From positions 33,746-97,745 of the forward strand of contig NZ_LAJG01000015.1 of assembly GCF_000970455.1 (NCBI RefSeq): a DNA stretch of 64,000 bases, in the 5' to 3' direction. A model generated the notes under the pieces. That model had not been told where the DNA came from, did no database searches, and saw only the letters and a list, made by a program, of their open reading frames with translations. This stretch comes from Devosia soli. GTDB lineage: Bacteria > Pseudomonadota > Alphaproteobacteria > Rhizobiales > Devosiaceae. The position numbers and the translations under genes are program-made. Positions 43,192 to 52,013 of the stretch are shown here, piece after piece. The number at the start of each line of letters is the position of its first letter. Position 1 is the stretch's first letter.

Positions 43192-44709
43192 TTAGCTTGG
43201 TGTTGGTGGTCGCTGTAGGCTGAAATCTGTCGCCTGCTCGAAAGCATGGCCGACCTGGATGATCCTGGCCTCGTCGTAGTGGCGCCCGATGATCTGCATC
43301 CCGATCGGCAAGCCCTCATGGAAACCTATGGGCATGGCCAAAACTGGATGCCCTGAGACATTAAAGCCTATGGTCCGCATCGGCGTCCACACCGCTTCTT
43401 TTTCGAATGGCGCCGCTTCCAGCGCGGTTGTCAGAGCGCCGACGGTGATGATGACATCATGTGCATCGAGTACCCGGTTGACGCTTGCGGTAAACTCACG
43501 CCCAATCTGCCGCGCCGCCGACAGCTCCGCATCATCGATAGCAAAGCCGCCAGCAAGGCTAAGAAAAGCGCGGCGGCCATAAGCGTCCGGGTGCTCCCGC
43601 AACGCTTCGGCGTGGAAATCGAAGCTCTCCTTGTGAAGGATCGCGGCAGCGGCAATCTCGATCGAGGGATAGTCCGGCAGGTCGATCTCGTCGATCAGGG
43701 CGCCCAGTTCGCTGAACTTTGACGCGGCAGCATCCATAGCCGCGAGCACGGCCGGCATGACCTGCGGATCATGGGCAAACCAGTTGCGCGCATAGCCGAT
43801 TTTCAGTCCGGCAATCGGCTGGCCAAGGAGATGCGTCGCTGCCTCTTCGCCATTCTTGCCGGCAATGACATCGAAGGTCAGAGCCGCTTCCGCAACTGTC
43901 CGGCTCATCGGCCCGACATGATCCATGCTCGGCGACATGGTCAACGCACCATCCTTGGGCACTGAGCCCCATGTAGGCTTGAGCCCGACCACCCCGCAAT
44001 AAAAAGCCGGCCCGCGCACCGAGCCGCCAGTATCCGTGCCGATCGTCGTGCGAACCAGCCCGCCTGCAACCGCCACTGCACAACCGGAGGACGAACCACC
44101 GGTAATATGCTCAAGGCTCCAGGGATTTTTCGCGGGCGGAAACAGGCCGCGCTTATCGGGCCCCACCGTGCCCCACTCATAGGTCGCAAGCTTGCCGATG
44201 ACGACTGCCCCGGCCTCACGCAGCCGCCGCACCACTTCGGCGTCAGCCGTTGCCACGGCTTCACGCCGTCCCGGCGCGTTCGCGGTTGTTGCCATGCCTG
44301 AAACGTCGATCATGTCCTTGATGCCGACGGGAATGCCATGGAGTGGCCCACGATCCTGCCCCTCGGCAAGTTCGGCATCGGCCTTCTGCGCGTCCAAGCG
44401 CGCCTGTTTCGAAGCCACGGCATAAAAGGCGAGATAAGATGCATCCCGCTCTGCGATCCGCTGCAAGGTCGCTTCGATAAGTGCAACCGACGTCAACCGA
44501 CCGTCGCGCAGCCGCGCACCAAGCTCGGCGATATCGAGATCCAACACCGCATGGTCAGGCGCTGCCCGCGTTGGCCCTGCGAGACCATCGCTCATCCAGG
44601 CGGCAAGCCCGAAAAGACTTTCGGCCTCACCCTCGCTCAAGCGGAGCCCGGCTGCCGCAGCACGCTCGCGAAAGTAGACGGTCCGATCGGACCGTTCGTC
44701 ACTGCACAT
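43192..44709 (-). CDS. Amidase (amidase signature family)
   Basis: 505-residue hydrolase that cleaves a carboxamide. The Ser-cisSer-Lys triad is visible: Lys in IPVGIKDMIDVSG, the first Ser in HITGGSSSGCAVAVAGG, and the nucleophile region GTDTGGSVRGPAFYCG. Its ATG at 44709 directly follows the ATPase stop, so it is the last gene of the second transporter operon and is expressed with it. The imported compound may carry an amide that this enzyme removes in the cytosol. GatA is unlikely because GatB and GatC are absent and the genomic setting is catabolic. Confidence 0.92.
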   Translation of the reverse strand: MCSDERSDRTVYFRERAAAAGLRLSEGEAESLFGLAAWMSDGLAGPTRAAPDHAVLDLDIAELGARLRDGRLTSVALIEATLQRIAERDASYLAFYAVASKQARLDAQKADAELAEGQDRGPLHGIPVGIKDMIDVSGMATTANAPGRREAVATADAEVVRRLREAGAVVIGKLATYEWGTVGPDKRGLFPPAKNPWSLEHITGGSSSGCAVAVAGGLVRTTIGTDTGGSVRGPAFYCGVVGLKPTWGSVPKDGALTMSPSMDHVGPMSRTVAEAALTFDVIAGKNGEEAATHLLGQPIAGLKIGYARNWFAHDPQVMPAVLAAMDAAASKFSELGALIDEIDLPDYPSIEIAAAAILHKESFDFHAEALREHPDAYGRRAFLSLAGGFAIDDAELSAARQIGREFTASVNRVLDAHDVIITVGALTTALEAAPFEKEAVWTPMRTIGFNVSGHPVLAMPIGFHEGLPIGMQIIGRHYDEARIIQVGHAFEQATDFSLQRPPTPS

Positions 44710-44710
44710 T

Positions 44711-45760
44711 TCAGGCGATCCGCGCACCGGTCGAATGATCAAAGAGATGGCAGGCCGCGGCGGGAATGGCAACGCGCGCCATATCGCCGATCTCGGCGCG
44801 ATAATCCTTGCCAACCTTGATCGACACCAGTTCGCCCGCTACGCGCATCGAGAGCATGGTTGCTTCACCCAAAAGCTCGACCGTGTAGATCGGCGCCTCG
44901 ATCTGCCCATTGCTGTCCGCCAGCGTCGCATCCTCGGCACGGAAGCCAAGCGTCACCGGGCCCTTGGCGACGGAGGTCAGCCCCTCGATACGAATGCCCG
45001 AGGCGGTAAAGACGCCGCCTTCGATCGAGCCCTGAATCAAGTTCATTGCCGGCGAACCGATAAAACTCGCGACAAAGGTATTCGCCGGACGATCATAGAT
45101 CTCCATCGGCGTGCCGACCTGCTGCACGAGCCCCTTGTTCATGACGACTACACGGTCTGCCAGCGTCATGGCTTCGATCTGGTCATGCGTCACATAGATC
45201 GTCGTGCGCTTGAGCGTATGGTGCAGGTTCTTGATCTGGGCGCGTGTCGAGACACGCAGCTTGGCATCGAGGTTCGACAGCGGCTCATCCATCAGGAACG
45301 CATTGGGCTCACGCACGATGGCACGCGCCAAGGCGACACGCTGGCGCTGGCCACCCGAAAGCGCTGCCGGACGGCGTTGCAAAAAGTCGTCGAGCTCCAC
45401 CATCTTGCTCGCCGCCATGACGCGCTCATGGTGCTGTTCCTGCGGCACTTTCCGCACCTTTAGCGGGAAGCGGATGTTCTCATAGACCGTCATGTTGGGA
45501 TAAAGGCCATAGCTCTGGAACACCATGGAAATGTCCCGGTCCTTGGGCTCGAGCTTGTTGACCAGCCGGTCCCCGATCCAGATTTCGCCCTCGGTAATCT
45601 CTTCGAGCCCCGCGATCATGCGCATGGTCGTCGTCTTCCCGCAGCCCGAGGGGCCGAGCAGCACAAGGAATTCCTGGTCGGCGATATCGAGATTGAAATT
45701 GTCGACGCCGACAAAATTGTTCCAGCGCTTGGAGACGTTCTTGAGACGGATCTGGGCCAT
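44711..45760 (-). CDS. Sugar ABC transporter ATP-binding protein (UgpC/MalK type), system 2
   Basis: 349-residue ATPase with Walker A GPSGCGKTT, signature [19 protein letters not shown], Walker [14 protein letters not shown]-loop VTHDQIEAMT and a C-terminal TOBE domain (FIGSPAMNLIQG, LGFRAEDATL). It serves the importer at 45766-49142. It shares the same architecture as the system 1 ATPase at 16988, but the operon composition and regulator differ. Confidence 0.95.
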   Translation of the reverse strand: MAQIRLKNVSKRWNNFVGVDNFNLDIADQEFLVLLGPSGCGKTTTMRMIAGLEEITEGEIWIGDRLVNKLEPKDRDISMVFQSYGLYPNMTVYENIRFPLKVRKVPQEQHHERVMAASKMVELDDFLQRRPAALSGGQRQRVALARAIVREPNAFLMDEPLSNLDAKLRVSTRAQIKNLHHTLKRTTIYVTHDQIEAMTLADRVVVMNKGLVQQVGTPMEIYDRPANTFVASFIGSPAMNLIQGSIEGGVFTASGIRIEGLTSVAKGPVTLGFRAEDATLADSNGQIEAPIYTVELLGEATMLSMRVAGELVSIKVGKDYRAEIGDMARVAIPAAACHLFDHSTGARIA

Positions 45761-45765
45761 CGGAA

Positions 45766-46656
45766 TCAGCCTTTCACTGCGCCGGCGGTCAGGCCGCTGA
45801 CGATCTGGCGTTGGAAGAAGAGCACGAGAATAAAAAGCGGCACAGTGGCCGAAACGACGGCCGCCACGGCGAACATAACATTGCCCTGTTCCTGCACCGA
45901 ACCGAGGAAGCTCGAGATTTTCGGCACCATGGTCTGGTTATCGGCGCTGAGCAGCATCGAGGTCACCGCAAAGTCATTGTAGGCAAGGAGAAAGCTGAAG
46001 AGCCCCGTCGTGACAACACCCGGCCACATCACCGGTATGATCACGCGGCGGAACGCTTCGAAGCGCGAACAGCCGTCGACCATGGCGCTTTCATCGAGAT
46101 CCTTAGGGATCGAGAGAAAGAACGAGTGCAGCATCCAGAGCGTAAAAGGCTGGTTGATGGCGACGAGCACAATGATCGATGTCGGCAACACGCCCCAGAT
46201 ATTGAGTTGGAAGAAGGGCAGCAGATAACCTGAAACCAAGGTGATATGCGGCATGGCGCGGAACACCAGCGCCAAGATCAGGATCCAGAACGCATAGCGT
46301 TGGCCTGACCGCGCCAGGGCGTAGCCGCCGAGCGTGCCTAGGGTGAGCGAGATGACAGTGACCGACACAGTGACGATGGCCGTATTGCCCACCGCGCGCC
46401 AGAATTCTCGGGTCACCCAGGCGCCATAGTAGCCCGAGCCGGTAAAGGCGCTGCCATCGTTCTGGCGCTGGGTGTAAACGCCAAAAATCGCATTCCACCA
46501 GCTTTCGCGGGAAAAGAAGTCTGGCTCGACCTTGAACGAGCCCCAGACCGTCCAGAAGAACGGAAAGGCGGCAAGGATCACCCAGACGACGATGAAGGCG
46601 GTGATCAGGATGGTAAGGCCCAGCGGGCGCTTGTGGGATAGCGTTGCTTGGGACAT
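45766..46656 (-). CDS. Sugar ABC transporter permease (MalG type), system 2
   Basis: 296-residue inner-membrane protein with six predicted helices. The EAA-loop region reads DESAMVDGCSRFEAFRRVII, and the C-terminus is VLFFQRQIVSGLTAGAVKG, typical of MalG-like subunits. It contains a longer-than-usual first periplasmic segment (WNAIFGVYTQRQNDGSAF). It begins one base after the stop of the MalF-like gene, and the ATPase follows 5 bases on. Confidence 0.94.
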   Translation of the reverse strand: MSQATLSHKRPLGLTILITAFIVVWVILAAFPFFWTVWGSFKVEPDFFSRESWWNAIFGVYTQRQNDGSAFTGSGYYGAWVTREFWRAVGNTAIVTVSVTVISLTLGTLGGYALARSGQRYAFWILILALVFRAMPHITLVSGYLLPFFQLNIWGVLPTSIIVLVAINQPFTLWMLHSFFLSIPKDLDESAMVDGCSRFEAFRRVIIPVMWPGVVTTGLFSFLLAYNDFAVTSMLLSADNQTMVPKISSFLGSVQEQGNVMFAVAAVVSATVPLFILVLFFQRQIVSGLTAGAVKG

Positions 46657-46657
46657 G

Positions 46658-47689
46658 TCAGACCACCTTGTGGTTGAATTCGCGCCAGGTGCGGATCAGC
46701 ACTGGGGTTAGAAGGATCACGACGCCGATAATAGTCAGAACCGAAGTGGCGCCGGCCGAACCGAAGAGCTGCGCATCGCCGGCGAGATCATTGAAGATCA
46801 TCCAGCTCAGGGAGGTCGCATTGGCCTCGGCAGAAAAGCCGACAATCGGTTCGAACACACGGAAATTGTCCATCAGCTGCACCAGCGCGACAAAGGTCGC
46901 GAGCGGCGCCAGATGCGGAATGACGATATAGCGGATGCGCTCCCAGCGCGAAGCGCCGTCGATCATCGCCGATTCAAGCGTATCGGCCGGCACGGTCTGG
47001 AGCCCGGCATAAAAGACCACGAAGCTGAAGGGCGCATTGGTCCAAACGCCATAGAACAGCAGCGAGAACCACGTCAGCGCCGGCGACTGGCGCAGCGACA
47101 GGGTTGGATCGTTGAAGACGTGGCGCAGGGTCGCGCCAATGATCCCATTGGGCTGGATCATCCAATAAAGGATCAGCGAGCCGATCAGCGGCGTGATGAT
47201 CATTGGCAGGAGCGAAAAGAAGATCACCGGCCCCTTGGTGACCTTGGGCAATGTGTTTACGGCCAGTGCAATCGCAAAACCGAGCGCCATGGCCAGCGGC
47301 GTCACGACAAAGCAGAAGACCAGCGTGAAGCTCAGCGCCTTATAGAACGGCAGGTTGTAGATGCGGGTGACGATGTCGCCAAAGCCGGTATTGTTGGCGA
47401 GAATGGCGCCGATCTCGTTCACCGCCAAATGGCCACGATTGAGATATGTCCCAAAACCATTGAACTGGCCCATCGGCTGCTCGGCCTTGAGCTCGGCCAT
47501 TGCCGCAGTGTCGACACGCGTTTCCTTGGTGCATCCCCCGAACGGCTGGCAGCTTTCGACCTCGACAAGGATGCGCCCGTGTTCGACATGGAAACTTTGC
47601 ACCACGACCGAAACGATCGGCAGCGCGATAAAGAGCGCCATGGCGATCAGCGAGGGCAGAATGAAAGCAAAGAATGTCTTGTGCGGCAT
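46658..47689 (-). CDS. Sugar ABC transporter permease (MalF type), system 2
   Basis: 343-residue permease with an N-terminal helix (FFAFILPSLIAMALFIALP) and then an unusually long periplasmic insertion of about 90 residues. The insertion contains a Cys pair in VESCQPFGGCTKE, which could form a disulfide. The EAA region is ESAMIDGASRWERIRYIVIP. ATG 47689 with GGAGG upstream is the start. The insertion is reminiscent of the extra periplasmic loop of MalF that contacts the binding protein. Confidence 0.93.
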   Translation of the reverse strand: MPHKTFFAFILPSLIAMALFIALPIVSVVVQSFHVEHGRILVEVESCQPFGGCTKETRVDTAAMAELKAEQPMGQFNGFGTYLNRGHLAVNEIGAILANNTGFGDIVTRIYNLPFYKALSFTLVFCFVVTPLAMALGFAIALAVNTLPKVTKGPVIFFSLLPMIITPLIGSLILYWMIQPNGIIGATLRHVFNDPTLSLRQSPALTWFSLLFYGVWTNAPFSFVVFYAGLQTVPADTLESAMIDGASRWERIRYIVIPHLAPLATFVALVQLMDNFRVFEPIVGFSAEANATSLSWMIFNDLAGDAQLFGSAGATSVLTIIGVVILLTPVLIRTWREFNHKVV

Positions 47690-47757
47690 GCAATGCCTCC
47701 TCAAAGCTTGAGCGGGGAGCTAGGCCGGGACGGATGAGACGCGATGTCTCAGTAGAC

Positions 47758-47856
47758 ACCCTCCCCCATGGTGGGGAGGGTTCAAGGGTGGGGGCGCGAT
47801 CGCCACGATGTCGCGGTTAAAAGCTCCCCTCCCCGCCTCCCCCATCAAGGGGGAGG
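47758..47856. repeat. Two C/G-rich hairpins between binding protein and permease genes
   Basis: ACCCTCCCC (47758-47766) pairs perfectly with GGGGAGGGT (47773-47781), and CCTCCCCC (47836-47843) with GGGGGAGG (47849-47856). Both are typical intergenic palindromes. Placed directly after the binding-protein gene, they could protect its mRNA and lower permease expression. Confidence 0.6.
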
Positions 47857-47906
47857 TGCATTTCAGTATGGGAGGGCAGTCACCTGCCCAGACAGGAGAC
47901 TAGCCC

Positions 47907-49142
47907 TTAGAGGTAGCCGCCTTCCTTGGCAGCGGTGTCATAGGCGGCCTTGACGTCCGCCAGAGCCTGGGTAGCGTCTTCCTTACCGGCCATGTATTCG
48001 GCCAATTCCGAAGAGAGCGCTGTGTGCAGCAGGCCCATATAGGGCTGCATCGGATAAGCACGGGCACCGGCATTGGCGGTCGCGATCACCCCGACTGCAT
48101 TCGGGCCGGGCTCATAGCCTTCAACGAGCCAAGTCGCGACGGTTGGGTTGGCAGCCACCATTTCCGGGCTGATGCCATGCACCATGGCCTGGAACGAGGC
48201 GGCAGCGTCTTCATCCGAAATGTTCTTGGCGATGGTGAAACCATCCCACCAGAGCGCAACGGCTGGAACCGTGCCGCCACCGATGGTCGGCGCGCCAGCC
48301 ATCACGGTGTTCTCGACGACGCCTTCGGCAGCGCCTTCACCCTTAAGCATGTCGCCGGCGAGCGAGCCCCACTGCACCATCATGGCGACCTTGCCGGCCT
48401 TGTATTCGGCCTGAATGCCATTGGCGTCAAAGGTCAGGTAGTCCGGATCCATATAGGCTGTCAGCGCCTTCATGGTCTCGAGAACCTTCATGCCGTTTTC
48501 GTTGTCGATGGCGAGTTCGGCCGAACCGGGCGCGAAGAATTCGCCGCCGGTGCCGAGATAGGCATTGACGAATTCTGCGGCGAGGTCCCAACCCGGCTTA
48601 TCGGAAGCAGCCAGCGGATATTCCATCAAGCCATCGGCTTTGATTTTTTCGGCAGCCGCCAGGATGTCCTCATAGGACTTCGGCTCGGCAATGCCGGCCT
48701 TGTCGAGGATATCCTTGCGATAGAAAAGATGCTGGGCATTTCCCATGAAGGCGACAGCCATGGTCTTGCCATCGATCTTGATCAGCTGGTTCGGCTGCAG
48801 CGAAGCGCCATATTCAGCCACGAGATCATCAAGCGGGCGAATGAGATCGTCGTTCATCAACGGAACGATGGAATTGTTGGCGACCACCGCAACCGTATAT
48901 TCGGCTGGATTGATCGAGAGCGCCGGCACCTGGAGGTTCTTGTGCTCGGCCGTCGCGTTTGCCGTGACCGTCACGCTATCGCTGGCGCATTCTTCGGCAG
49001 TCTTGTTGACGAGGCGAAGCGCCTCAAAGTCATTGCTAAGAATACGGACCGAACCGGCTTCGATGCCACATTCAGCATAAGCAGCACCTGCTCCAAGGGC
49101 CAAAGCAACCGTCGAAACGGCAAGCATAAAGAAGGGCTTCAT
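47907..49142 (-). CDS. Periplasmic sugar-binding protein, system 2
   Basis: 411-residue extracellular solute-binding protein. It has a Sec signal peptide (MKPFFMLAVSTVALALGAG with cleavage after AYA), then a mature family-1 domain including AVAFMGNAQHLFYRKDILDK and GKVAMMVQWGSLAGDML. The mature N-terminus contains two Cys residues (AECGIEAG and AEECASD). AGGAG precedes ATG 49142. First gene of the second transporter operon, downstream of operator site D. Substrate probably a carbohydrate or carbohydrate-like compound, identity unknown. Confidence 0.94.
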   Translation of the reverse strand: MKPFFMLAVSTVALALGAGAAYAECGIEAGSVRILSNDFEALRLVNKTAEECASDSVTVTANATAEHKNLQVPALSINPAEYTVAVVANNSIVPLMNDDLIRPLDDLVAEYGASLQPNQLIKIDGKTMAVAFMGNAQHLFYRKDILDKAGIAEPKSYEDILAAAEKIKADGLMEYPLAASDKPGWDLAAEFVNAYLGTGGEFFAPGSAELAIDNENGMKVLETMKALTAYMDPDYLTFDANGIQAEYKAGKVAMMVQWGSLAGDMLKGEGAAEGVVENTVMAGAPTIGGGTVPAVALWWDGFTIAKNISDEDAAASFQAMVHGISPEMVAANPTVATWLVEGYEPGPNAVGVIATANAGARAYPMQPYMGLLHTALSSELAEYMAGKEDATQALADVKAAYDTAAKEGGYL

Positions 49143-49251
49143 TGTGTTCTCCTGGCTCGGCACATGCGTGCCGGTGCGTTATCGCGACGTCCCTGGATGT
49201 CGCGCTCCCTGCTGGCGTTCCCGACCAACAACATCCGAACGCTTCCCCATT

Positions 49252-49267
49252 TTGCATTCGTATGCAA
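49252..49267. promoter_or_regulatory. LacI-island operator, site D
   Basis: TTGCATTCGTATGCAA, identical to site B, 110 bases upstream of the system 2 binding-protein start. Places the importer under the LacI-type regulator at 39954. Confidence 0.75.
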
Positions 49268-50092
49268 AACGAAATTTGCATATTTCCGCCGCTTCAGCAA
49301 GATCGCAAATTCGATTCCGCCCGGCCAATCGCGAGACGGTCGGAAACGCCTATCAAGTTTCAGAGATAGTAGACGTGCGGAACGCATTGGGCGACAAGAC
49401 AGCCGCAATCTCTCGAGCTAAACTCTTAAAGCTTCGGCTTCGCGCCGGTATGGTGCGGAGGATTTGCTGGGACTTGCCTTCAAAGTACGGCCTTCCAGAA
49501 CAAAAAGCCGCGATCGATAGGTGCCGTTATCGAACGTTTGCTTTGTAAAGGCCGCTTCACTGACTGCCACCTGACCCCACGCATTTTGCTGCGGTCCAAC
49601 TGCACTGCGATACGGTCGCAGATACCGGCCTTTTCGAAAGGTCGGTAGATTGCATTCCGTTCTGGTTTCTTTGGATCCGCGCTTCGCACACGCAAGGTTT
49701 GGCCTCCAGCTCGAGTGGCTGTCAGACAGCAGCAGTGCCTACATTGCCTGCCAGATCGCACACGTAACAGCCACAGTAGGCAGTGATTTGCTTTTGGCCC
49801 CAACACAAGTCCCGCTTAGCAAAAGCATGTCCACCCTCCCCGCCTCCTCGAGCATGCGATAATCTACTCCTCACGCAAAACGCGACGCTTCATCTTCCAC
49901 GTCGTCTAATTGAACGCACGTTACCCAATTTTGAGGAGATCTAAGGGACCGCGCCAAGCCCAAAAATGCTGTCGCGGCAGAGAATTGCTTCTCCAAGCGA
50001 ACTCTGCTCGGAAAATATCTACATTGCTCGTGAGAGCGCAATATCCTATCGGCACTGCAGGCTATTGAAAGCAAGGCGCTTTGGAACACCGA
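49268..50092. other. Gene-free stretch upstream of cluster B, with IS relic
   Basis: No intact gene is supported on either strand. The central part (about 49640-49862) is an IS3-type transposase remnant listed separately. The last 200 bases should contain the promoter of the WbpM-like gene; no clear promoter was identified by eye. Confidence 0.55.
49640..49862 (+). pseudogene. IS3-family (IS2-like) transposase remnant
   Basis: Short plus-strand fragment with FAHARFGLQLEWLSDSSSAY followed by IACQIAHVTATVG and LLLAPTQVP. The motif EWLSDNGSAYIA with TPVQSP downstream is characteristic of the catalytic core of IS3-family OrfB of the IS2-like subgroup. Here NG has become SS, and the frame is lost after TQVP, before the catalytic Glu. 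No OrfA or terminal repeats are visible. The assignment rests on one motif block, so family level is reasonable and subgroup is tentative. Confidence 0.5.
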
Positions 50093-51961
50093 ATGATCGA
50101 TAAATTTCGCGCCCATGTGTTGGGTTTGCCCCGGCGAGCAAAGCAGGCGGTTCTCATTCTCTCTGATATTGCGTTGTTGTCGTTCTCGCTTTGGACAAGC
50201 TACTGCCTCCGATATGACAACTGGTATGCGCCACAAACCATTGACGAATGGGCGGTTATTTTCTCTGCGCCCGTTGTCGCGATACCAATCTTCGTTCGTT
50301 TGGGGCTCTACCGCGCAGTCGTGCGCTACCTCCCGGAGCGAGCCATGTGGACGGTGCTGCAGGCAATGGCGATGGCAACCATCGTCTGGGTGCTGGCGGT
50401 TTTCCTGTCCGAGATGGCGGGCAGAGGCGTGGTTCCTAGGTCGGTTCCCATAATCTATTTTGGTCTGGGCACATTGCTCGTGGCAGGAAGTAGGTTTGTT
50501 GCAAAGTGGGTGTTCTTGTCGCGCCGCCATAGCTTGAGCAGCGAACATAAAGCTGTATTGATCTACGGAGCTGGCGACGCTGGCGTCCAACTGGCAAATT
50601 CCCTGCGCAGTACGCATCGCGTTATCGGCTTTCTGGACGACAATCCGCTGCTGCACCGCCGGGAGCTAGCAGGGCTGAGGATATATCCCCCATCAAAGCT
50701 AGAGCAGATTGTCAATGACTACGGGGTCAGTGATGTCATCCTGTCTATTCCCTCGATAACGGCACAAAGACGCAAGGAAATTGTTAGCTCCGTGAGTGCG
50801 CGCGGCGTCAAAGTCAAAGCCCTGCCGTCTATCGCTGACTTAGTCACGGAAAAATATCTGGTCAGTCAGATCAAAGAGATTGATATAGTCGAGTTGCTAG
50901 GTCGGTCATCCGTGCCGCCTCAGCCAGAGCTTATCAGGCGTATGATCGTCGGCCGCTCCATCATGGTCACGGGCGCCGGCGGGTCCATCGGATCAGAACT
51001 GTGCCGCAAAATTGCCCGTTGGAAGCCAGAACGTCTGGTTCTATTTGAAGCCAACGAGTTCGCGCTTTATCAGATAGAACGCGAGCTCGCTGAAGTACAG
51101 GACCTGATCATTGTTCCCGTGTTGGGATCTGTCGTGGACCAGTCTCGGGTGGAACAAGTGCTGGCTGACAATCATATAGCAGTTGTTTTTCACGCTGCGG
51201 CTCACAAGCACGTCCCGTTGGTGGAAGCGAATGCACTTGAAGGTATAAAAAACAACGTCTTCGGCACCTCCATCGTTGCCGAGGCTTCCTTCTCGCATGG
51301 AGTCGAACACTTCGTCCTGATCTCCACTGACAAGGCGGTGCGCCCCACTAATGTGATGGGCGCAACTAAAAGATGGGCGGAGTTGACAGTGGCGAAAGTT
51401 GCTGCGCGTGCAAACCGTGCTGGAACGGGGCAAAAATTCTGTGCCGTTCGCTTTGGCAACGTTTTAGGATCGAATGGCTCAGTCGTTCCACTGTTTACCA
51501 AGCAGATCGCTAATGGTGGCCCTGTCACGCTCACCGACCCGGAAATGACGCGCTACTTCATGTCAATTGAAGAGGCAGCTGAACTGATCGTGCAGGCTGG
51601 AGCACTTTCCGAAGGCGGAGATGTGTTCTTGCTCGATATGGGCGACCCAATACTTATTTCCGATCTGGCGGATAACATGATCAGGTTGGCGGGTCTAACC
51701 GTTCGGGACGAGCATAATGCTCATGGCGATATAGAGATTGTCGTCACAGGCAAGCGCCCCGGTGAGAAAATGTATGAAGAATTGTTTTACGACGCAACGA
51801 CAGCTCAACGTACTGACCATACCAAGATTATGCGCGCCGCTCCTAAAATTATCGACTTAGACATCGACACCGCTCTGACAGAGCTGAAAGCTTCAGTTGC
51901 GGAGCACAACGAGGCGACGTCTCGAGATTTGCTTTTCAGCTTAGTACGCGCGAGTGGCTAA
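50093..51961 (+). CDS. WbpM/CapD-like nucleotide-sugar 4,6-dehydratase, membrane-bound
   Basis: 622-residue inner-membrane enzyme. About four N-terminal helices (AVLILSDIALLSFSLWTSY onward) are followed by a first Rossmann-like region (VLIYGAGDAGVQLANSL) and a C-terminal extended SDR domain with VTGAGGSIGSELCRKI. The SDR active segment is STDKAVRPTNVMGATKR, the SMK-type site of UDP-GlcNAc 4,6-dehydratases. It makes the UDP-4-keto-6-deoxy sugar that leads to QuiNAc, FucNAc or diamino sugars. ATG 50093 gives the usual N-terminus (MIDKFRAHVLGLPRRAKQ); TTG 50081 would add four residues. First gene of cluster B. Confidence 0.93.
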   Translation: MIDKFRAHVLGLPRRAKQAVLILSDIALLSFSLWTSYCLRYDNWYAPQTIDEWAVIFSAPVVAIPIFVRLGLYRAVVRYLPERAMWTVLQAMAMATIVWVLAVFLSEMAGRGVVPRSVPIIYFGLGTLLVAGSRFVAKWVFLSRRHSLSSEHKAVLIYGAGDAGVQLANSLRSTHRVIGFLDDNPLLHRRELAGLRIYPPSKLEQIVNDYGVSDVILSIPSITAQRRKEIVSSVSARGVKVKALPSIADLVTEKYLVSQIKEIDIVELLGRSSVPPQPELIRRMIVGRSIMVTGAGGSIGSELCRKIARWKPERLVLFEANEFALYQIERELAEVQDLIIVPVLGSVVDQSRVEQVLADNHIAVVFHAAAHKHVPLVEANALEGIKNNVFGTSIVAEASFSHGVEHFVLISTDKAVRPTNVMGATKRWAELTVAKVAARANRAGTGQKFCAVRFGNVLGSNGSVVPLFTKQIANGGPVTLTDPEMTRYFMSIEEAAELIVQAGALSEGGDVFLLDMGDPILISDLADNMIRLAGLTVRDEHNAHGDIEIVVTGKRPGEKMYEELFYDATTAQRTDHTKIMRAAPKIIDLDIDTALTELKASVAEHNEATSRDLLFSLVRASG

Positions 51962-51964
51962 CGC

Positions 51965-51997
51965 GCACCTAAATATTAGGTGCCTCGAAAATTTTCG
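51965..51997. repeat. Back-to-back inverted repeats after the dehydratase gene
   Basis: GCACCTAA (51965-51972), three bases, then TTAGGTGC (51976-51983), immediately followed by the 12-bp palindrome CGAAAATTTTCG (51986-51997). They lie 4 bases after the dehydratase stop and 17 bases before the next start. Possible attenuator, processing site or operator for the rest of the cluster. Confidence 0.5.
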
Positions 51998-52013
51998 CCC
52001 AGGAATACTCAGA

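Noticed and set aside
43192..44709. GatA subunit of the tRNA amidotransferase
   Set aside because: No gatB or gatC nearby, and the gene is the last member of a sugar-import operon.
48024..49421. 465-codon plus-strand open frame opposite the system 2 binding protein
   Set aside because: Antisense shadow, crosses operator site D and has no domain signature.
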